From positions 3,968,001-4,032,000 of the forward strand of contig NZ_JACHNE010000001.1 of the NCBI RefSeq assembly GCF_014205255.1: a DNA stretch of 64,000 nt, in the 5' to 3' direction. The stretch is from Streptomyces caelestis. Its GTDB lineage: Bacteria > Actinomycetota > Actinomycetes > Streptomycetales > Streptomycetaceae. A program made the position numbers and the translations under genes. The notes beneath the pieces are model-generated. The model was not told the origin of the DNA, ran no database searches, and was given only the letters and a program-made list of their open reading frames with translations. This document shows, in pieces, positions 39,185-48,364 of this stretch (position 1 is its first letter; each line of letters starts with the position of its first letter).

Positions 39185-39892
39185 TCAGTCCTCCACCCTG
39201 ATCCCCCACTGCATCGCCAGCACCGGCGCCAGGTCCAGCAGCTGGGTCGTACTGATCACCGCCCCGGCCAGCCGGTCCAGTCCGCGGCTGATCTCCAGTG
39301 ACACGGCCCCGCGCAGGTCGACGTCCTTGAGGGTCGCCGCGTGGAGGTCGGCGCCCTTCAGCGCGCAGTCGACGAACTCCACGCGCTCCAGGCGGGCACC
39401 GCCGAAGTCCGGCTCGACGAGGACGCAGCTCTCGAAGACGACGTCTCTGAGCCGGGCCATGCGCAGGTTCAGGTAATCGATCTTTCCGCCGCGGATCAGC
39501 ACCCGCTCCAGCACCGCCGCGTGCATCTGGGTGCCGCCGAGGCGGGCGTCGATCAGCTCGACGTCGCGCAGCGTCGCCTCGGCGAGGTTGGTGCCGACGC
39601 CCCGGACACCCGTGAGGGACGAGTCCAGGACGGAGGCGTGCCGCAGCCGGACCTCGTCCAGCGCGCACTCCGTCAGGACGCAGTCCAGGAAGCGGGACCC
39701 CGATCCGTCCTGCCCCGCGAAATCCGCCTCGCGGAACTCCAGGCCGTCGTAGTCCCCGTCCGGCTCCAGCCCGCCGCCCGTGAACGGCTCCAGCGCCGGC
39801 AGCCGGATCTCCGGTCTCCGCGCGGCCTTCACCCGCGTACCGCCCGCCCCCATACCGCCCGTACCCATACCGCCCGCCCCACTCCTCGCCAT
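39185..39892 (-). CDS. pentapeptide-repeat protein
   Basis: 235-residue protein with a right-handed quadrilateral beta-helix: repeats of A(D/N)LxX type run from about residue 50 to 200 (FREADFAGQD, ATLRDVELIDARL, ARLERVEFVDCALKGADLHAATLKDVDLRGA). The N-terminal 20 residues are Gly/Met rich. Some relatives mimic DNA and protect gyrase; here the role is unknown. ATG at 39892 used; another ATG at 39910. Confidence 0.88.
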   Translation of the reverse strand: MARSGAGGMGTGGMGAGGTRVKAARRPEIRLPALEPFTGGGLEPDGDYDGLEFREADFAGQDGSGSRFLDCVLTECALDEVRLRHASVLDSSLTGVRGVGTNLAEATLRDVELIDARLGGTQMHAAVLERVLIRGGKIDYLNLRMARLRDVVFESCVLVEPDFGGARLERVEFVDCALKGADLHAATLKDVDLRGAVSLEISRGLDRLAGAVISTTQLLDLAPVLAMQWGIRVED

Positions 39893-40021
39893 GCGCCCAT
39901 GCTGCCTCACACCACTGACATCAGCCTCTGACCTGCGAGGTGACGGGCCATGTCACATTCCGGGGCCGCCGGCCGGTCGTACTCCCAGAAGAGTGTCGTC
40001 GAGCCCAGGGAGACCTCAGCC

Positions 40022-41182
40022 ATGCACCGCATCACCGTCATCGGCGGCGGCTTCGCCGGACTGACCGCCGCCATCACGGCTGCTGAGACAGGCGCCAAGG
40101 TCACCGTCCACGAAGCCCACCACACCCTCGGAGGCCGGGCCCGCACCGCCGAGGGCCCCTACCGCACGAACGAGGGCCCGCACGCCCTCTACAACGGCGG
40201 CCCGCACTGGGCCTGGCTCAAGCAGCGCGGCCTCATCGGGCCGCTCGCCCCGATCCCGCCCCTGGAGGCCGCCCGGCTACGGCTGCGGCACCACGGCGTG
40301 CTGCGCCGCACCCCGCCTTTCCCGATGCTGAAGCTGCTGCGCCGGACCGCCGAACAGGCGCCCGTGGACGTCGACTTCCTGACCTGGGCGACCGGCATCG
40401 CGGGCGAGGGAGGGGCCCGGGCCGCCGCCCACTACTCGGCCGTCGCTCTCTTCCACCACGACCCCGGCTCCCTGTCGGCCGCGTTCGTGCAGGAGCGCCT
40501 GCGCCGCGCCACCAAGCTGCCGCCCGAGGCGCACTACCCGCGCGGCGGCTGGGCCAGCCTCATCGACCGGATGGCCGCCCGCGCCTGGAACCTGGGCGTC
40601 CGGATGGAGACGCTCTCCCGGGTCGACACGCTCCCCACCGACACACCGGTCGTCGTCGCCACCTCCCTCGACGCCGCCCGGCGCCTGCTCGGCGACGACT
40701 CCCTGACCTGGCCGAGCGGCCGTACCGTCCTCGTCGACCTCGCCGTACGCACGCGGCGCGGGGACGCGTTCGCGGTGTCCGACCTCGACGCGCCGGGCTG
40801 GCTCGAACGGTTCACCGCCCAGGACCGCAGCCTCGCCCCGGCCGGCGAGCAGCTCATCCAGGGTCAGATCCCCATCGCCCCGCACGAGTCCAAGGCCGAC
40901 GGCACCGCCCGCGCCGGGCAGCTCCTCGACCTGGGCTTCCCGGGCTGGCGCGAGCGCGTCACCTGGCGGCGCGAGGCCGTCGCGAACAGCCGTACGGGCG
41001 CGGTCGACCTGCCCGGCACCAGCTGGCGCGACCGGCCCGCCGTGGACCGGGGCGACGGTGTCTACCTCGCCGGCGACCAGGTCGCGGCCCCGGGCGTGCT
41101 GTCGGAGGTCTCCTTCAACAGCGCCCTGACGGCGGTGTCGTTGGCGCTCGGCCGACGGGAGCTTGACCTCAAGCAAGCTTGA
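40022..41182 (+). CDS. FAD-dependent oxidoreductase, phytoene-desaturase-like
   Basis: 386-residue flavoprotein. The dinucleotide fold ITVIGGGFAGLTAAITAAE is at residues 4-22, with the HTLGGRARTA motif near 37 typical of the amine oxidase/phytoene desaturase superfamily. Near the C-terminus YLAGDQVAAPGVLSEVSFNSAL closes the FAD site. The substrate is unknown; it is shorter than carotenoid desaturases. The last bases overlap the SoxR box that controls the next gene. Confidence 0.86.
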   Translation: MHRITVIGGGFAGLTAAITAAETGAKVTVHEAHHTLGGRARTAEGPYRTNEGPHALYNGGPHWAWLKQRGLIGPLAPIPPLEAARLRLRHHGVLRRTPPFPMLKLLRRTAEQAPVDVDFLTWATGIAGEGGARAAAHYSAVALFHHDPGSLSAAFVQERLRRATKLPPEAHYPRGGWASLIDRMAARAWNLGVRMETLSRVDTLPTDTPVVVATSLDAARRLLGDDSLTWPSGRTVLVDLAVRTRRGDAFAVSDLDAPGWLERFTAQDRSLAPAGEQLIQGQIPIAPHESKADGTARAGQLLDLGFPGWRERVTWRREAVANSRTGAVDLPGTSWRDRPAVDRGDGVYLAGDQVAAPGVLSEVSFNSALTAVSLALGRRELDLKQA

Positions 41183-41185
41183 GGT
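41166..41185 (+). promoter_or_regulatory. SoxR box
   Basis: ACCTCAAGCAAGCTTGAGGT is a perfect 9-base inverted repeat with an AA centre, containing the Streptomyces SoxR operator CCTCAAGC-N2-GCTTGAGG. It overlaps the stop codon of the upstream gene and a TTGACC -35-like hexamer at 41163. Confidence 0.88.
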
Positions 41186-41198
41186 TGAAAGCTGGGGT

Positions 41199-41273
41199 GC
41201 ACCGGACGAACCCATGAGCGCCGGACGAACCATCAGCAGCCAGACGACCCATGAGCACCGGACGACCCCACGA
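41199..41273 (+). repeat. four 18-19-nt tandem repeats in the SoxR-target leader
   Basis: Units begin at 41199, 41218, 41236 and 41255 (19, 18, 19, 19 nt), consensus GCACCGGACGAACCCATGA. The last unit ends at the ribosome site of the quinone oxidoreductase gene. Confidence 0.85.
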
Positions 41274-41282
41274 GGAGCTCAC

Positions 41283-42263
41283 ATGCACGCCATCCGCCTG
41301 CACGCCTTCGGCCCGGCCGAGAACCTCACCTACGAGCAGGTCGAGGACCCCCGGCCGGGCCCCGGCCAGGTCCGTGTCGCCGTACGGGCGGCGGGCGTCC
41401 ACCTCCTGGACACCGCCCTGCGCGAGGGCGCACAGGGACCGGCGCCCGAGCCGACCCGCCTGCCCACCATCCCCGGCCGCGAGGTCGCCGGCGTCGTCGA
41501 GTCGCTGGGCGAGGGCGTCGCGGACCTGTGGCTCGGCAAGCGGGTCGTCGCCCACCTCGGCTTCGTCCCCGGCGGCTATGCCGAACTGGCCGTCACCGAA
41601 GTCGGACGACTGCACGAGATCCCCGAGCACCTGGACTTCGCCGAGGCCGTCGCCATGATCGGTACGGGCCGTACGACGATGGGGATCCTCCAGTTCGCCG
41701 AGCTCGGCCCCGACTCGGTGGCCGTCGTCCCGGCCGCGGCCGGCGGCATCGGCACGCTCCTCGTGCAGTACGCCAAGAACGCCGGCGCCACCGTCATCGG
41801 CCTCGCGGGCGGGCCGGAGAAGGTCGCCCGGGTGCAGGCGGGCGGCGCCGATCTCGCCGTCGACTACGAGGACCCGGCCTGGCCCGCGAAGGTCCGTGCG
41901 CATCTCGGCGGCCGGGCCGCGAGCGTGGTCTTCGACGGCGTCGGCGGCGACGTGGCCCGTGAGGCCGTCGCCCTGCTGGGCCCCGGCGGCAAGCACGTCG
42001 TCTTCGGCTGGTCCGCCGAGGGCATCCAGGGCGGCGAGCCCTACCTCGTCGACGGCGTCTCCGAGCAGGTCCTCGGCCCCGTGATGCTCCAGAAGGCCGG
42101 CGGCCCCGACCCGGTGCGCACCCTGGAACTGCGCGCCCTGGCCGAGGCCGCCGCCGGCCGGCTCACCCCGGCCGTACACCGCTTCCCGCTGCGCGAGGCC
42201 GCGGCCGCACACCGCGCGCTGGAGACGCGGGGGACGATCGGAAAGGTCGTCCTGGAGCCGTGA
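41283..42263 (+). CDS. quinone oxidoreductase / zinc-type alcohol dehydrogenase family
   Basis: 326-residue MDR-superfamily NADPH:quinone oxidoreductase. Features: N-terminal GroES-like domain (MHAIRLHAFG...VRVAVRAAGVHLLDTALREG), GREVAGVVE near 63, Rossmann motif AAAGGIGTLLVQYAK near 152 and a C-terminal REAAAAHRALETRGTIGKVVLEP. The structural-zinc Cys cluster is missing, as in QOR. The SoxR box upstream matches a predicted oxidoreductase in the known S. coelicolor SoxR regulon, implying response to redox-cycling metabolites such as actinorhodin-like pigments. GAGGAG 8 bases before the ATG. Confidence 0.93.
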   Translation: MHAIRLHAFGPAENLTYEQVEDPRPGPGQVRVAVRAAGVHLLDTALREGAQGPAPEPTRLPTIPGREVAGVVESLGEGVADLWLGKRVVAHLGFVPGGYAELAVTEVGRLHEIPEHLDFAEAVAMIGTGRTTMGILQFAELGPDSVAVVPAAAGGIGTLLVQYAKNAGATVIGLAGGPEKVARVQAGGADLAVDYEDPAWPAKVRAHLGGRAASVVFDGVGGDVAREAVALLGPGGKHVVFGWSAEGIQGGEPYLVDGVSEQVLGPVMLQKAGGPDPVRTLELRALAEAAAGRLTPAVHRFPLREAAAAHRALETRGTIGKVVLEP

Positions 42264-42296
42264 CACCTCCACTTCGAAGGCGTCGGCCGGGACGGG

Positions 42297-45200
42297 TCAG
42301 CGGGCGACCGCCTTCGTCGCCGCGCTGAGCGCCGAGCCGTCCTTGTGCCCGGTGCGGTGCGCGACCACCTTCACGGTGATCTTCTTGCCCTGCTGCGCCG
42401 CCTTCAGCACCAGCGAGGACTTGGTCCCCCCGCTGATCGCCTTGCCGTTCGCGTACCACTGGTACCCGTACGAGGTCGCGGCCGGGCTCCACGTCCCTGC
42501 GGACGCCTTCAGGGTCCGGCCCACCTTCGCCGTCCCGCTGACCACCGGCGGCTTGGTGGCCTTGGGCGCGTCGCCCTTGGCCGCGGTCACCGCCGCCGAG
42601 GACGCCGACCCGCTGCGCCAGCCCGCCTTGACCGCCGTCACGGTCACGGACAGCTTCTTGCCGACCTGCGCCGCGGGGATCGTGTACGCCGACGCGGTCG
42701 CGCCGCCGATCGCCGTGCCGTCCGCCTTCCACTGGTACGTGTACGAGGACGGGGTCGCCGACCAGGTGCCCGGCGTGGCGGTGACCTTGGCGCCCACCTT
42801 GGGCGTGCCGGTCACCTTCGGGGCCGTCGTGTTCTCCAGCGCGGGCTGCGGGGTCACGGTGAAGGTGCCGCGCTGGAACTCCCAGCCGCGCGTGTACACG
42901 CTGATGTTCCAGGTGCCGGTCGCCGCGCCCGTCAGGTCGGCGGTCGCGGTCACCGTCCGGTTGTCGGCGGAGACCGAGTCCGCGGGCGCGCTGATCGTCT
43001 TTCCGGCCTGGCTGAGCTGGACCCGGACGTCGGGCCCGAGCGCGGTGCCGGTGACGGTGAGCTTCACCTTGGTGCCCGCGGCGCCGGTGCCGGGGCTGAC
43101 GGCGGTGACGTCCGTCTTCTCCGTGCCGCACGGCGTGGAGGTGCAGGCGAGCTTGGCGCTGTAGGCGGTGCCGGACGCCTTCTCGGGCAGGCCGAGCAGG
43201 AACAGCGACGGCGAGGACCCGCCGGCCGGGCCGCCGGCCGAGCAGCGGTAGCCGGAGCTCCACAGGCTGCACCCGTTGGTCCACTCACTGTCGTAGAGCA
43301 CGGGCACCGCCGTCGTCGCGGCGCCGGTCGTGTCCTTGATGTCGGCGTCGAACCGGTCGAACCCGGCCGTGGGCAGCACCGCGCACATCGCGGTGCGCGA
43401 CTCGTCCAGCGTGCCGGTGACCGGCCCGTACCCGAACGCCACGGACGGCACCTTGGCGCACTCGGGGGCGGGCCCGTCGGCGGTCGCGACGCGCAGGGCG
43501 TCCAGGCGGTACTCGGGAGCCGCCTTCAGACGGGTCGGCGTCTGCACGAGAACCTGGTGGGTGGTCGAACCGCTCACCGCGCAGGGCGAGTTGCGGAAGG
43601 AGCACTCCACACGGCCGTCCCCGGCCACGACCGCGCTGTTCGCCGTGCCGAGCGCGTCCCGCACGTTGACGTGCACGACGTCGGTCGCCGCGCCCGTGGT
43701 CACCTGGTGGCAGGTGACGGTGCCCGGCGCTCCGGAGGCGCTCTTCAGGGACGGCCCGCCGACCTTCACCGCGGCGGTCTTCCCACAGCCCGCGGCGGAG
43801 GCGCTCGCGGTGACGTCACGCCGGGTCAGGACGTACGTGGCCGCCTCGTCCCGGCCGGTCACCAGCACCGTGTGGGCCTTGCCCGGGGTCAGGGAGCAGA
43901 CCGACCAGCCGTCGGTCGTTGCGTAGCGCTCGCAGACCCGCTTGCCGTCGGCGTCCAGCACAGAGAACCCGGCCGGCGCGGTCCCCGAGGTCGCGGTCAG
44001 CTGCAGCAGCTCGGTGTTCGAATGCGCGCCGGCAGGGATCCCCAGGCAGTGCGAGAAGACGCCGTCGCCCGTGGTCAGCGTGGCCTTCGCGCCGCCCGCG
44101 GCGAAACTGCCCGCGGGCAGGACGGGGCAGCCCTCGGCGGCGTCGGTGCGGTGGAAGGCGACCGCGTACGGGCCGGTGGCCGTGTCGCCGGTGTCCTCGG
44201 TGTGCACCAGCGCGCGGAACGGCGCCTCACCGGTTAGCGCGCAGTCACCGCCCTGGAGCGCCTCCCCGTCGCACTGCGAGGTGCCGTCGCGGTCCAGCAC
44301 CTCCACCTCGGGGGTCAGCCCGGCCGAGGACTGCGAGGTGAGCGCGGCGATCCGGCCGCCCTTCGGCACGGGCAGGGTCAGGCAGTCGTACTGTCCGACC
44401 GTGCTCAGCTTCCCCTTGTACAGGCCGGTCCCGATCGCGGCACAGCCGGCGTCGGAGGCACGGTCGAACACCACCAGCCGGTCCCGGGACGGCGCGAAGG
44501 CGTTGGTGCCGAGCACCGCCGTGTAGGTGCCCGCCTCGCGGATCCGGCACGGGTCGGTGCCGGACTCGCACACGGTCCGGCCGCCTGCGTCGTACACCCG
44601 GACCGCCCCGGCCGACCGGTCCTCGTCCACGGAGTGCACGGTGTACGGCCCGGCCTTCGCGGCGGAGAAGGTGTAGCAGGCGTCGGTGCCGAAGTCGCGC
44701 GGCTCGATCGGGCCGAAGGGCAGGACCGACGCGGTCGCGCAGCCCTGCGGGTCGTTCAGCCGGCGCACCTGAAGCGCGTACTCGGCGGGGAAGCCGCTCT
44801 CCGCGCGGGAGACGCTCGACAGCGCCCGGTAGGGGCCGTCGCCGGGCAGGACGCAGCTGTCCTCGCCGTCCTCCGGGAAGTGCTCGCAGACACGGGCTCC
44901 GGTCGCGTCGGTGATCCAGGCGATCGACTCGCCGTACTCCTTGGTGCCGACCGTCAGCCGGATCCGCTCACCGGGCCGGCCCTCGAAGGCCTGGCAGTCC
45001 ACGGCCAGCGAGCTCGTCGCGCTCCGGATCACCGCCGGCCGGTCCCAGCCGGTGCCGACCGGCTCGGCGCAGCCGCGGGTGCCCGAGCCGAGCGGGACGA
45101 CGGTGAGCTCGGTCTGCTCGTCGTCGACCCAGCCGCTGTTGACGACCTTGACGGTGTACGTACCGGCTGCGGGCACCTGGCACCAGCCCTCGGCGCGGTA

Positions 45201-45551
45201 CTCCTCGTCGAAGCAGTCGACGTCGGTGCCGTCGGCGTCGGCCATCTGCGCGTAGGCGTTGTTCTGGCTGTCGTCCAGGGTCACCAGATGCAGACCGGCC
45301 GAGGCGGCCGTCACCGTGAAGCAGGCGCTGCTCTGGGCCGGGACGGTGGCCTTGCCGACGGCGTCGCCCGGATCCCCGAACGGCGCGAGCGCGAGCGGCG
45401 CGCACTCCGGCTCGGCGGCGGCCTCGGCGGAACCCGCCCCCGTCAGGCCCAGCAGCGAGGCGAACAGCGAGACGGCGACGGCGGACGCGCCGGCCCGCCC
45501 ACGTCTCACTCCCGGTCTGATTCTTCTCGGTCTGGCGTCGGTGTCGGACAT
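42297..45551 (-). CDS. large secreted protein of repeated four-cysteine modules with C-terminal Ig-like repeats
   Basis: 1084-residue exported protein. Signal: RRGRAGASAVAVSLFASLLGLTGAG with cleavage near AEAAA (about 45). Seven modules of about 110 residues follow, each opening with a Cys after a Gly or Glu (ECAPLAL, GCAEPV, GCATAS, GCAAIG, GCPVLP, GCGKTA, ECAKVP), then a second Cys about 20 residues on and two more late in the module. After them come a TIG/IPT-like domain and two Ig-like repeats of about 85 residues (TGTPKVGAKVTATPGTWS, SGTAKVGRTLKASAGTWS). No enzyme motif, so adhesion or scaffold is likely. ATG at 45551. Confidence 0.82.
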   Translation of the reverse strand: MSDTDARPRRIRPGVRRGRAGASAVAVSLFASLLGLTGAGSAEAAAEPECAPLALAPFGDPGDAVGKATVPAQSSACFTVTAASAGLHLVTLDDSQNNAYAQMADADGTDVDCFDEEYRAEGWCQVPAAGTYTVKVVNSGWVDDEQTELTVVPLGSGTRGCAEPVGTGWDRPAVIRSATSSLAVDCQAFEGRPGERIRLTVGTKEYGESIAWITDATGARVCEHFPEDGEDSCVLPGDGPYRALSSVSRAESGFPAEYALQVRRLNDPQGCATASVLPFGPIEPRDFGTDACYTFSAAKAGPYTVHSVDEDRSAGAVRVYDAGGRTVCESGTDPCRIREAGTYTAVLGTNAFAPSRDRLVVFDRASDAGCAAIGTGLYKGKLSTVGQYDCLTLPVPKGGRIAALTSQSSAGLTPEVEVLDRDGTSQCDGEALQGGDCALTGEAPFRALVHTEDTGDTATGPYAVAFHRTDAAEGCPVLPAGSFAAGGAKATLTTGDGVFSHCLGIPAGAHSNTELLQLTATSGTAPAGFSVLDADGKRVCERYATTDGWSVCSLTPGKAHTVLVTGRDEAATYVLTRRDVTASASAAGCGKTAAVKVGGPSLKSASGAPGTVTCHQVTTGAATDVVHVNVRDALGTANSAVVAGDGRVECSFRNSPCAVSGSTTHQVLVQTPTRLKAAPEYRLDALRVATADGPAPECAKVPSVAFGYGPVTGTLDESRTAMCAVLPTAGFDRFDADIKDTTGAATTAVPVLYDSEWTNGCSLWSSGYRCSAGGPAGGSSPSLFLLGLPEKASGTAYSAKLACTSTPCGTEKTDVTAVSPGTGAAGTKVKLTVTGTALGPDVRVQLSQAGKTISAPADSVSADNRTVTATADLTGAATGTWNISVYTRGWEFQRGTFTVTPQPALENTTAPKVTGTPKVGAKVTATPGTWSATPSSYTYQWKADGTAIGGATASAYTIPAAQVGKKLSVTVTAVKAGWRSGSASSAAVTAAKGDAPKATKPPVVSGTAKVGRTLKASAGTWSPAATSYGYQWYANGKAISGGTKSSLVLKAAQQGKKITVKVVAHRTGHKDGSALSAATKAVAR

Positions 45552-45714
45552 GGCAATCCCCCCTGGATCAGTGGTCGTTGGCCAGATGCTCGCACACAGG
45601 TACGACACAGCGCCCGCGAGAAAGCCCAGCCGCCGGACCGAACCGGACCGGCCCAACCCGGCCCGCCCCAGCCCGGCTTAATTCACATGACCCGGCCGCC
45701 CCACCCCAACTACC

Positions 45715-46611
45715 GTGCCGAAAGTGATCGACATTCCCCGGGAACTGGCGGCATCACAGGAGAAGTACAACGGCGAGGCGGGCCGCGCCTTCATCGAGGA
45801 ACTGCCGGACCTGACGGCCGGTTTCCTCGACCGCTGGGAACTGAAGCCCGACGGACCCCCCATGCACGGCGTGTCCGCCCTGGTCCTCCCGGTCCTGCGC
45901 GCCGACGGCGGCCCCGCGGTCCTCAAGCTCCAGATCCTCGACGAGGAGAGCGAAGGCGAACCGGTCGCGCTGCGGGTCTGGGACGGCGACGGAGCGGTCC
46001 GCCTCCTCGACCACGACGAGCCCACCGGCACGATGCTGCTGGAACGCCTCGACGAGACCCGCCTGCTGTCCCACATCCCGGACACCCGCCAGGCCGTCGT
46101 CACCATCGCCGAACTCCTCGCCCACCTCACCTCCTTCCCCGCCCCGCCCGGCATGCGCCGCCTCGGCGACATCGCCCGGGCCATGCTGGACCGGACCCCG
46201 AGGGCACTCGACCGCATCCCCGACCCCGAGGCACGCCGCCTCGTCGCCGACTGCGCCGCCGCCGTACGCGAAGTCGTCGACGAACCGGGCGACCGGCTCC
46301 TCCACTGGGACCTCCACGACGAGAACGTCCTCGCCTCCGGCCGCGCCCCCTGGCTCGCCATCGACCCCAAGCCCCTCGCCGGCGACCCCGGCTTCGAGCT
46401 GTGGCCGGCCATCGACAACCGCTACGACCCCGACGACATCATCTGGCGCTTCGACGCCATGACCGACGTCCTCGCCCTGGACCGCCCCCGCGCCCGCGCC
46501 TGGACCCTCGGCCGCCTCCTCCAGAACGCCCTGTGGGACATCGAGGACGGCCGCCCCCTGGACGACGGCCAACTCGAGATCGCCCGCCGCCTGCGCGGCC
46601 ACGCCGGCTGA
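45715..46611 (+). CDS. aminoglycoside/hydroxyurea antibiotic kinase family protein
   Basis: 298-residue kinase-fold protein of the APH(6)/hydroxyurea phosphotransferase family. The nucleotide site has LKLQILDEE near 63 and the catalytic loop LLHWDLHDENVLAS near 197 with Asp and Asn, followed by the metal motif AIDPKPLAGDP near 217. The family phosphorylates streptomycin or similar compounds, but many Streptomyces copies have no known drug. GTG start. It is 3 bp from the next gene and shares an operon. Confidence 0.86.
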   Translation: MPKVIDIPRELAASQEKYNGEAGRAFIEELPDLTAGFLDRWELKPDGPPMHGVSALVLPVLRADGGPAVLKLQILDEESEGEPVALRVWDGDGAVRLLDHDEPTGTMLLERLDETRLLSHIPDTRQAVVTIAELLAHLTSFPAPPGMRRLGDIARAMLDRTPRALDRIPDPEARRLVADCAAAVREVVDEPGDRLLHWDLHDENVLASGRAPWLAIDPKPLAGDPGFELWPAIDNRYDPDDIIWRFDAMTDVLALDRPRARAWTLGRLLQNALWDIEDGRPLDDGQLEIARRLRGHAG

Positions 46612-46614
46612 CCC

Positions 46615-47706
46615 ATGCCGCCGTTCCTCCCCGGCCTGGAGCTCTCCCGCCGCTTCTACACCGAGGCCGTACGCCCCCTCCTGGACGAGGCCCTCCCCGG
46701 CATCCCCCACTCCGCCGCCCGCCTCGGCAGCGGCTCCGAGGTCCTCGGCTACGACACCCCCCGCTCGGCCGACCACGAGTGGGGCCCCCGCCTCCAGCTC
46801 TTCCTGCGCCCGGAGGACACCGAGACCCACGGCCCCCGCCTCGCCGCCCTCTTCTCCCACCGCCTCCCGAAAACCTTCCTCGGGCACCCCACCCACTTCG
46901 CCCGCACCGGCGACGACCCGGGCACCGACATCCGCGTCATGACCACCACCGACGGCCCGGTCCACCACCGCGTCGACATCACGGATCCCGGCACCTGGTT
47001 CACGGACCGGCTCGGCTTCGACCCGGCCCAGGGCGTCACCACGGAGGACTGGCTGGCCACCCCCACCCAACGCCTGGCCGAGGTCACCGCGGACGCCGTC
47101 TTCCACGACGGCCTCGACCGGCTCACCCCGGCCCGCACCGCCCTGCGCTGGTACCCGCACGAGATCTGGCTGTACGTCCTGGCCTGCCAGTGGAAACGCG
47201 TCTCCCAGGAGGAGGCCTTCGTAGGCCGCTGCGGCGAGGTGGGTGACGAACTCGGCTCCGCGATCGTGTCCGCCCGCCTGATCCGCGACCTGATGCGCCT
47301 GAGCCTCCTCATGAACCGCCGCTACCCGCCCTACAGCAAGTGGCTCGGCACCGCCTTCACCGCGACCCCCCGGGGCGCGGCCCTCACACCCACCCTGACG
47401 GCGGCGCTGGCGGCCCCCGACTGGCCCACCCGCGAGCACCACCTCACACACGCCTACGAGGCCGTCGCGACCCACCACAACGACCTCGCACTCACGGCCC
47501 CCGTCGACCCCAGCACCCGCCCGTATCACAGCCGACCGTTCCAGGTCCTCCACGCGGAACGCTTCACGGCGGCACTCCGCACCCGCCTCACGGACCCGGC
47601 ACTCCGCTCCCTGCCCGACACCGGCGCGATCGACCAGTGGGTGGACAGCACCGACGCCCTGAGCGACGTCCAGAACAGAAAAAAGCCCGGGCCAGAGACG
47701 ATCTGA
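46615..47706 (+). CDS. DUF4037 nucleotidyltransferase-like protein
   Basis: 363-residue DUF4037 protein. The N-terminal part has a nucleotidyltransferase-like pattern (SAARLGSGSEVLGYDTPRSADHEWGPRLQLFL, residues 28-59), and the C-terminal DUF4037 domain runs from about 130 with LRWYPHEIWLYVLACQWKRVSQEEAF near 183. Enzymatic role is not established. It follows the APH-like kinase by 3 bp, so the pair may modify the same compound. Confidence 0.87.
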   Translation: MPPFLPGLELSRRFYTEAVRPLLDEALPGIPHSAARLGSGSEVLGYDTPRSADHEWGPRLQLFLRPEDTETHGPRLAALFSHRLPKTFLGHPTHFARTGDDPGTDIRVMTTTDGPVHHRVDITDPGTWFTDRLGFDPAQGVTTEDWLATPTQRLAEVTADAVFHDGLDRLTPARTALRWYPHEIWLYVLACQWKRVSQEEAFVGRCGEVGDELGSAIVSARLIRDLMRLSLLMNRRYPPYSKWLGTAFTATPRGAALTPTLTAALAAPDWPTREHHLTHAYEAVATHHNDLALTAPVDPSTRPYHSRPFQVLHAERFTAALRTRLTDPALRSLPDTGAIDQWVDSTDALSDVQNRKKPGPETI

Positions 47707-47722
47707 CCCGGACTTTCACCGG

Positions 47723-47796
47723 AGCCCCCTGTCGGATTCGAACCGACGACCTACGCATTACAAGTGCGTTGCTCTGGCCAGCTGAGCTAAGGAGGC
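47723..47796 (-). tRNA. tRNA-Thr (UGU)
   Basis: Minus strand: acceptor GCCTCCT pairs with AGGGGGC (one G-T), D arm GCTC...GAGC, anticodon stem ACGCA/TGCGT with loop CTTGTAA giving anticodon TGT, T arm GTCGG-TTCGAAT-CCGAC. No CCA is encoded. It follows the convergent DUF4037 gene by 17 bp. Confidence 0.95.
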
Positions 47797-47884
47797 ACCG
47801 CGTACTACAGCGCCGTACGCGAGGGCGGCACCACTGTACACAGAGCCCGTTACCCCGAGCCACGAAGTTCCGCTCCGCCCGGTC

Positions 47885-48301
47885 TCACTCCACCTCGTAC
47901 TCGAACCGGTACGCCACGGTCGCCTCCCCGTGGTGGGCGGTGAACCCGCCCTTCCCCCGCAGTCCGGCCAGCTCCCCGCTCCCGGATCCCCGCACCACCT
48001 CGAACGTGCAGTGGACCGCCCCGTCCTCGCCGAACCACCCCCGCTCCTCCACGGCGAAGCTCCCCTCCCGCCCGTCGAGCCGGCCGGTGAGCAGTTCCAT
48101 GCCGGCGAAGGAGCCGGTCTTCTGGGTGACGTAGACGATGCTGTACTCGCAGATCGTCCCGGCCGCCTCGATGCCGCCGCTGAAGGTGTTCCGGACGGAG
48201 GCGTGGGCGAGCCGCGGGTTCGCCTCCTCGCCCGGGCCGATCACGCGCTCCTGCCAGTCGGCGAAGGTGAAGTGTCCGGTGGTCGTCCGTGTGCCGGGCA
48301 T
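47885..48301 (-). CDS. DUF3224 protein
   Basis: 138-residue DUF3224 protein, an allene-oxide-cyclase-like barrel family of unknown function common in actinobacteria. It reads MPGTRTTTGHFTFADWQE, then FSGGIEAAGTICEYSIVYV near 40 and GRLDGREGSFAVEERG near 72. The ATG at 48301 is chosen; it has GAGAGGACC upstream. It is divergent from the WYL regulator, and a long palindrome between them suggests it is that regulator's target. Confidence 0.88.
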   Translation of the reverse strand: MPGTRTTTGHFTFADWQERVIGPGEEANPRLAHASVRNTFSGGIEAAGTICEYSIVYVTQKTGSFAGMELLTGRLDGREGSFAVEERGWFGEDGAVHCTFEVVRGSGSGELAGLRGKGGFTAHHGEATVAYRFEYEVE

Positions 48302-48364
48302 GGGTGGGTCCTCTCGATCAGCCGATGGCCGTACGGGCCGTCTGGGACCACCACTCTCGGCCCC

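Noticed and set aside
42345..47246. Long plus-strand frames across the secreted protein and the kinase/DUF4037 genes
   Set aside because: Gly/Arg-rich shadows; the sense frames have clear signal peptide and motifs.
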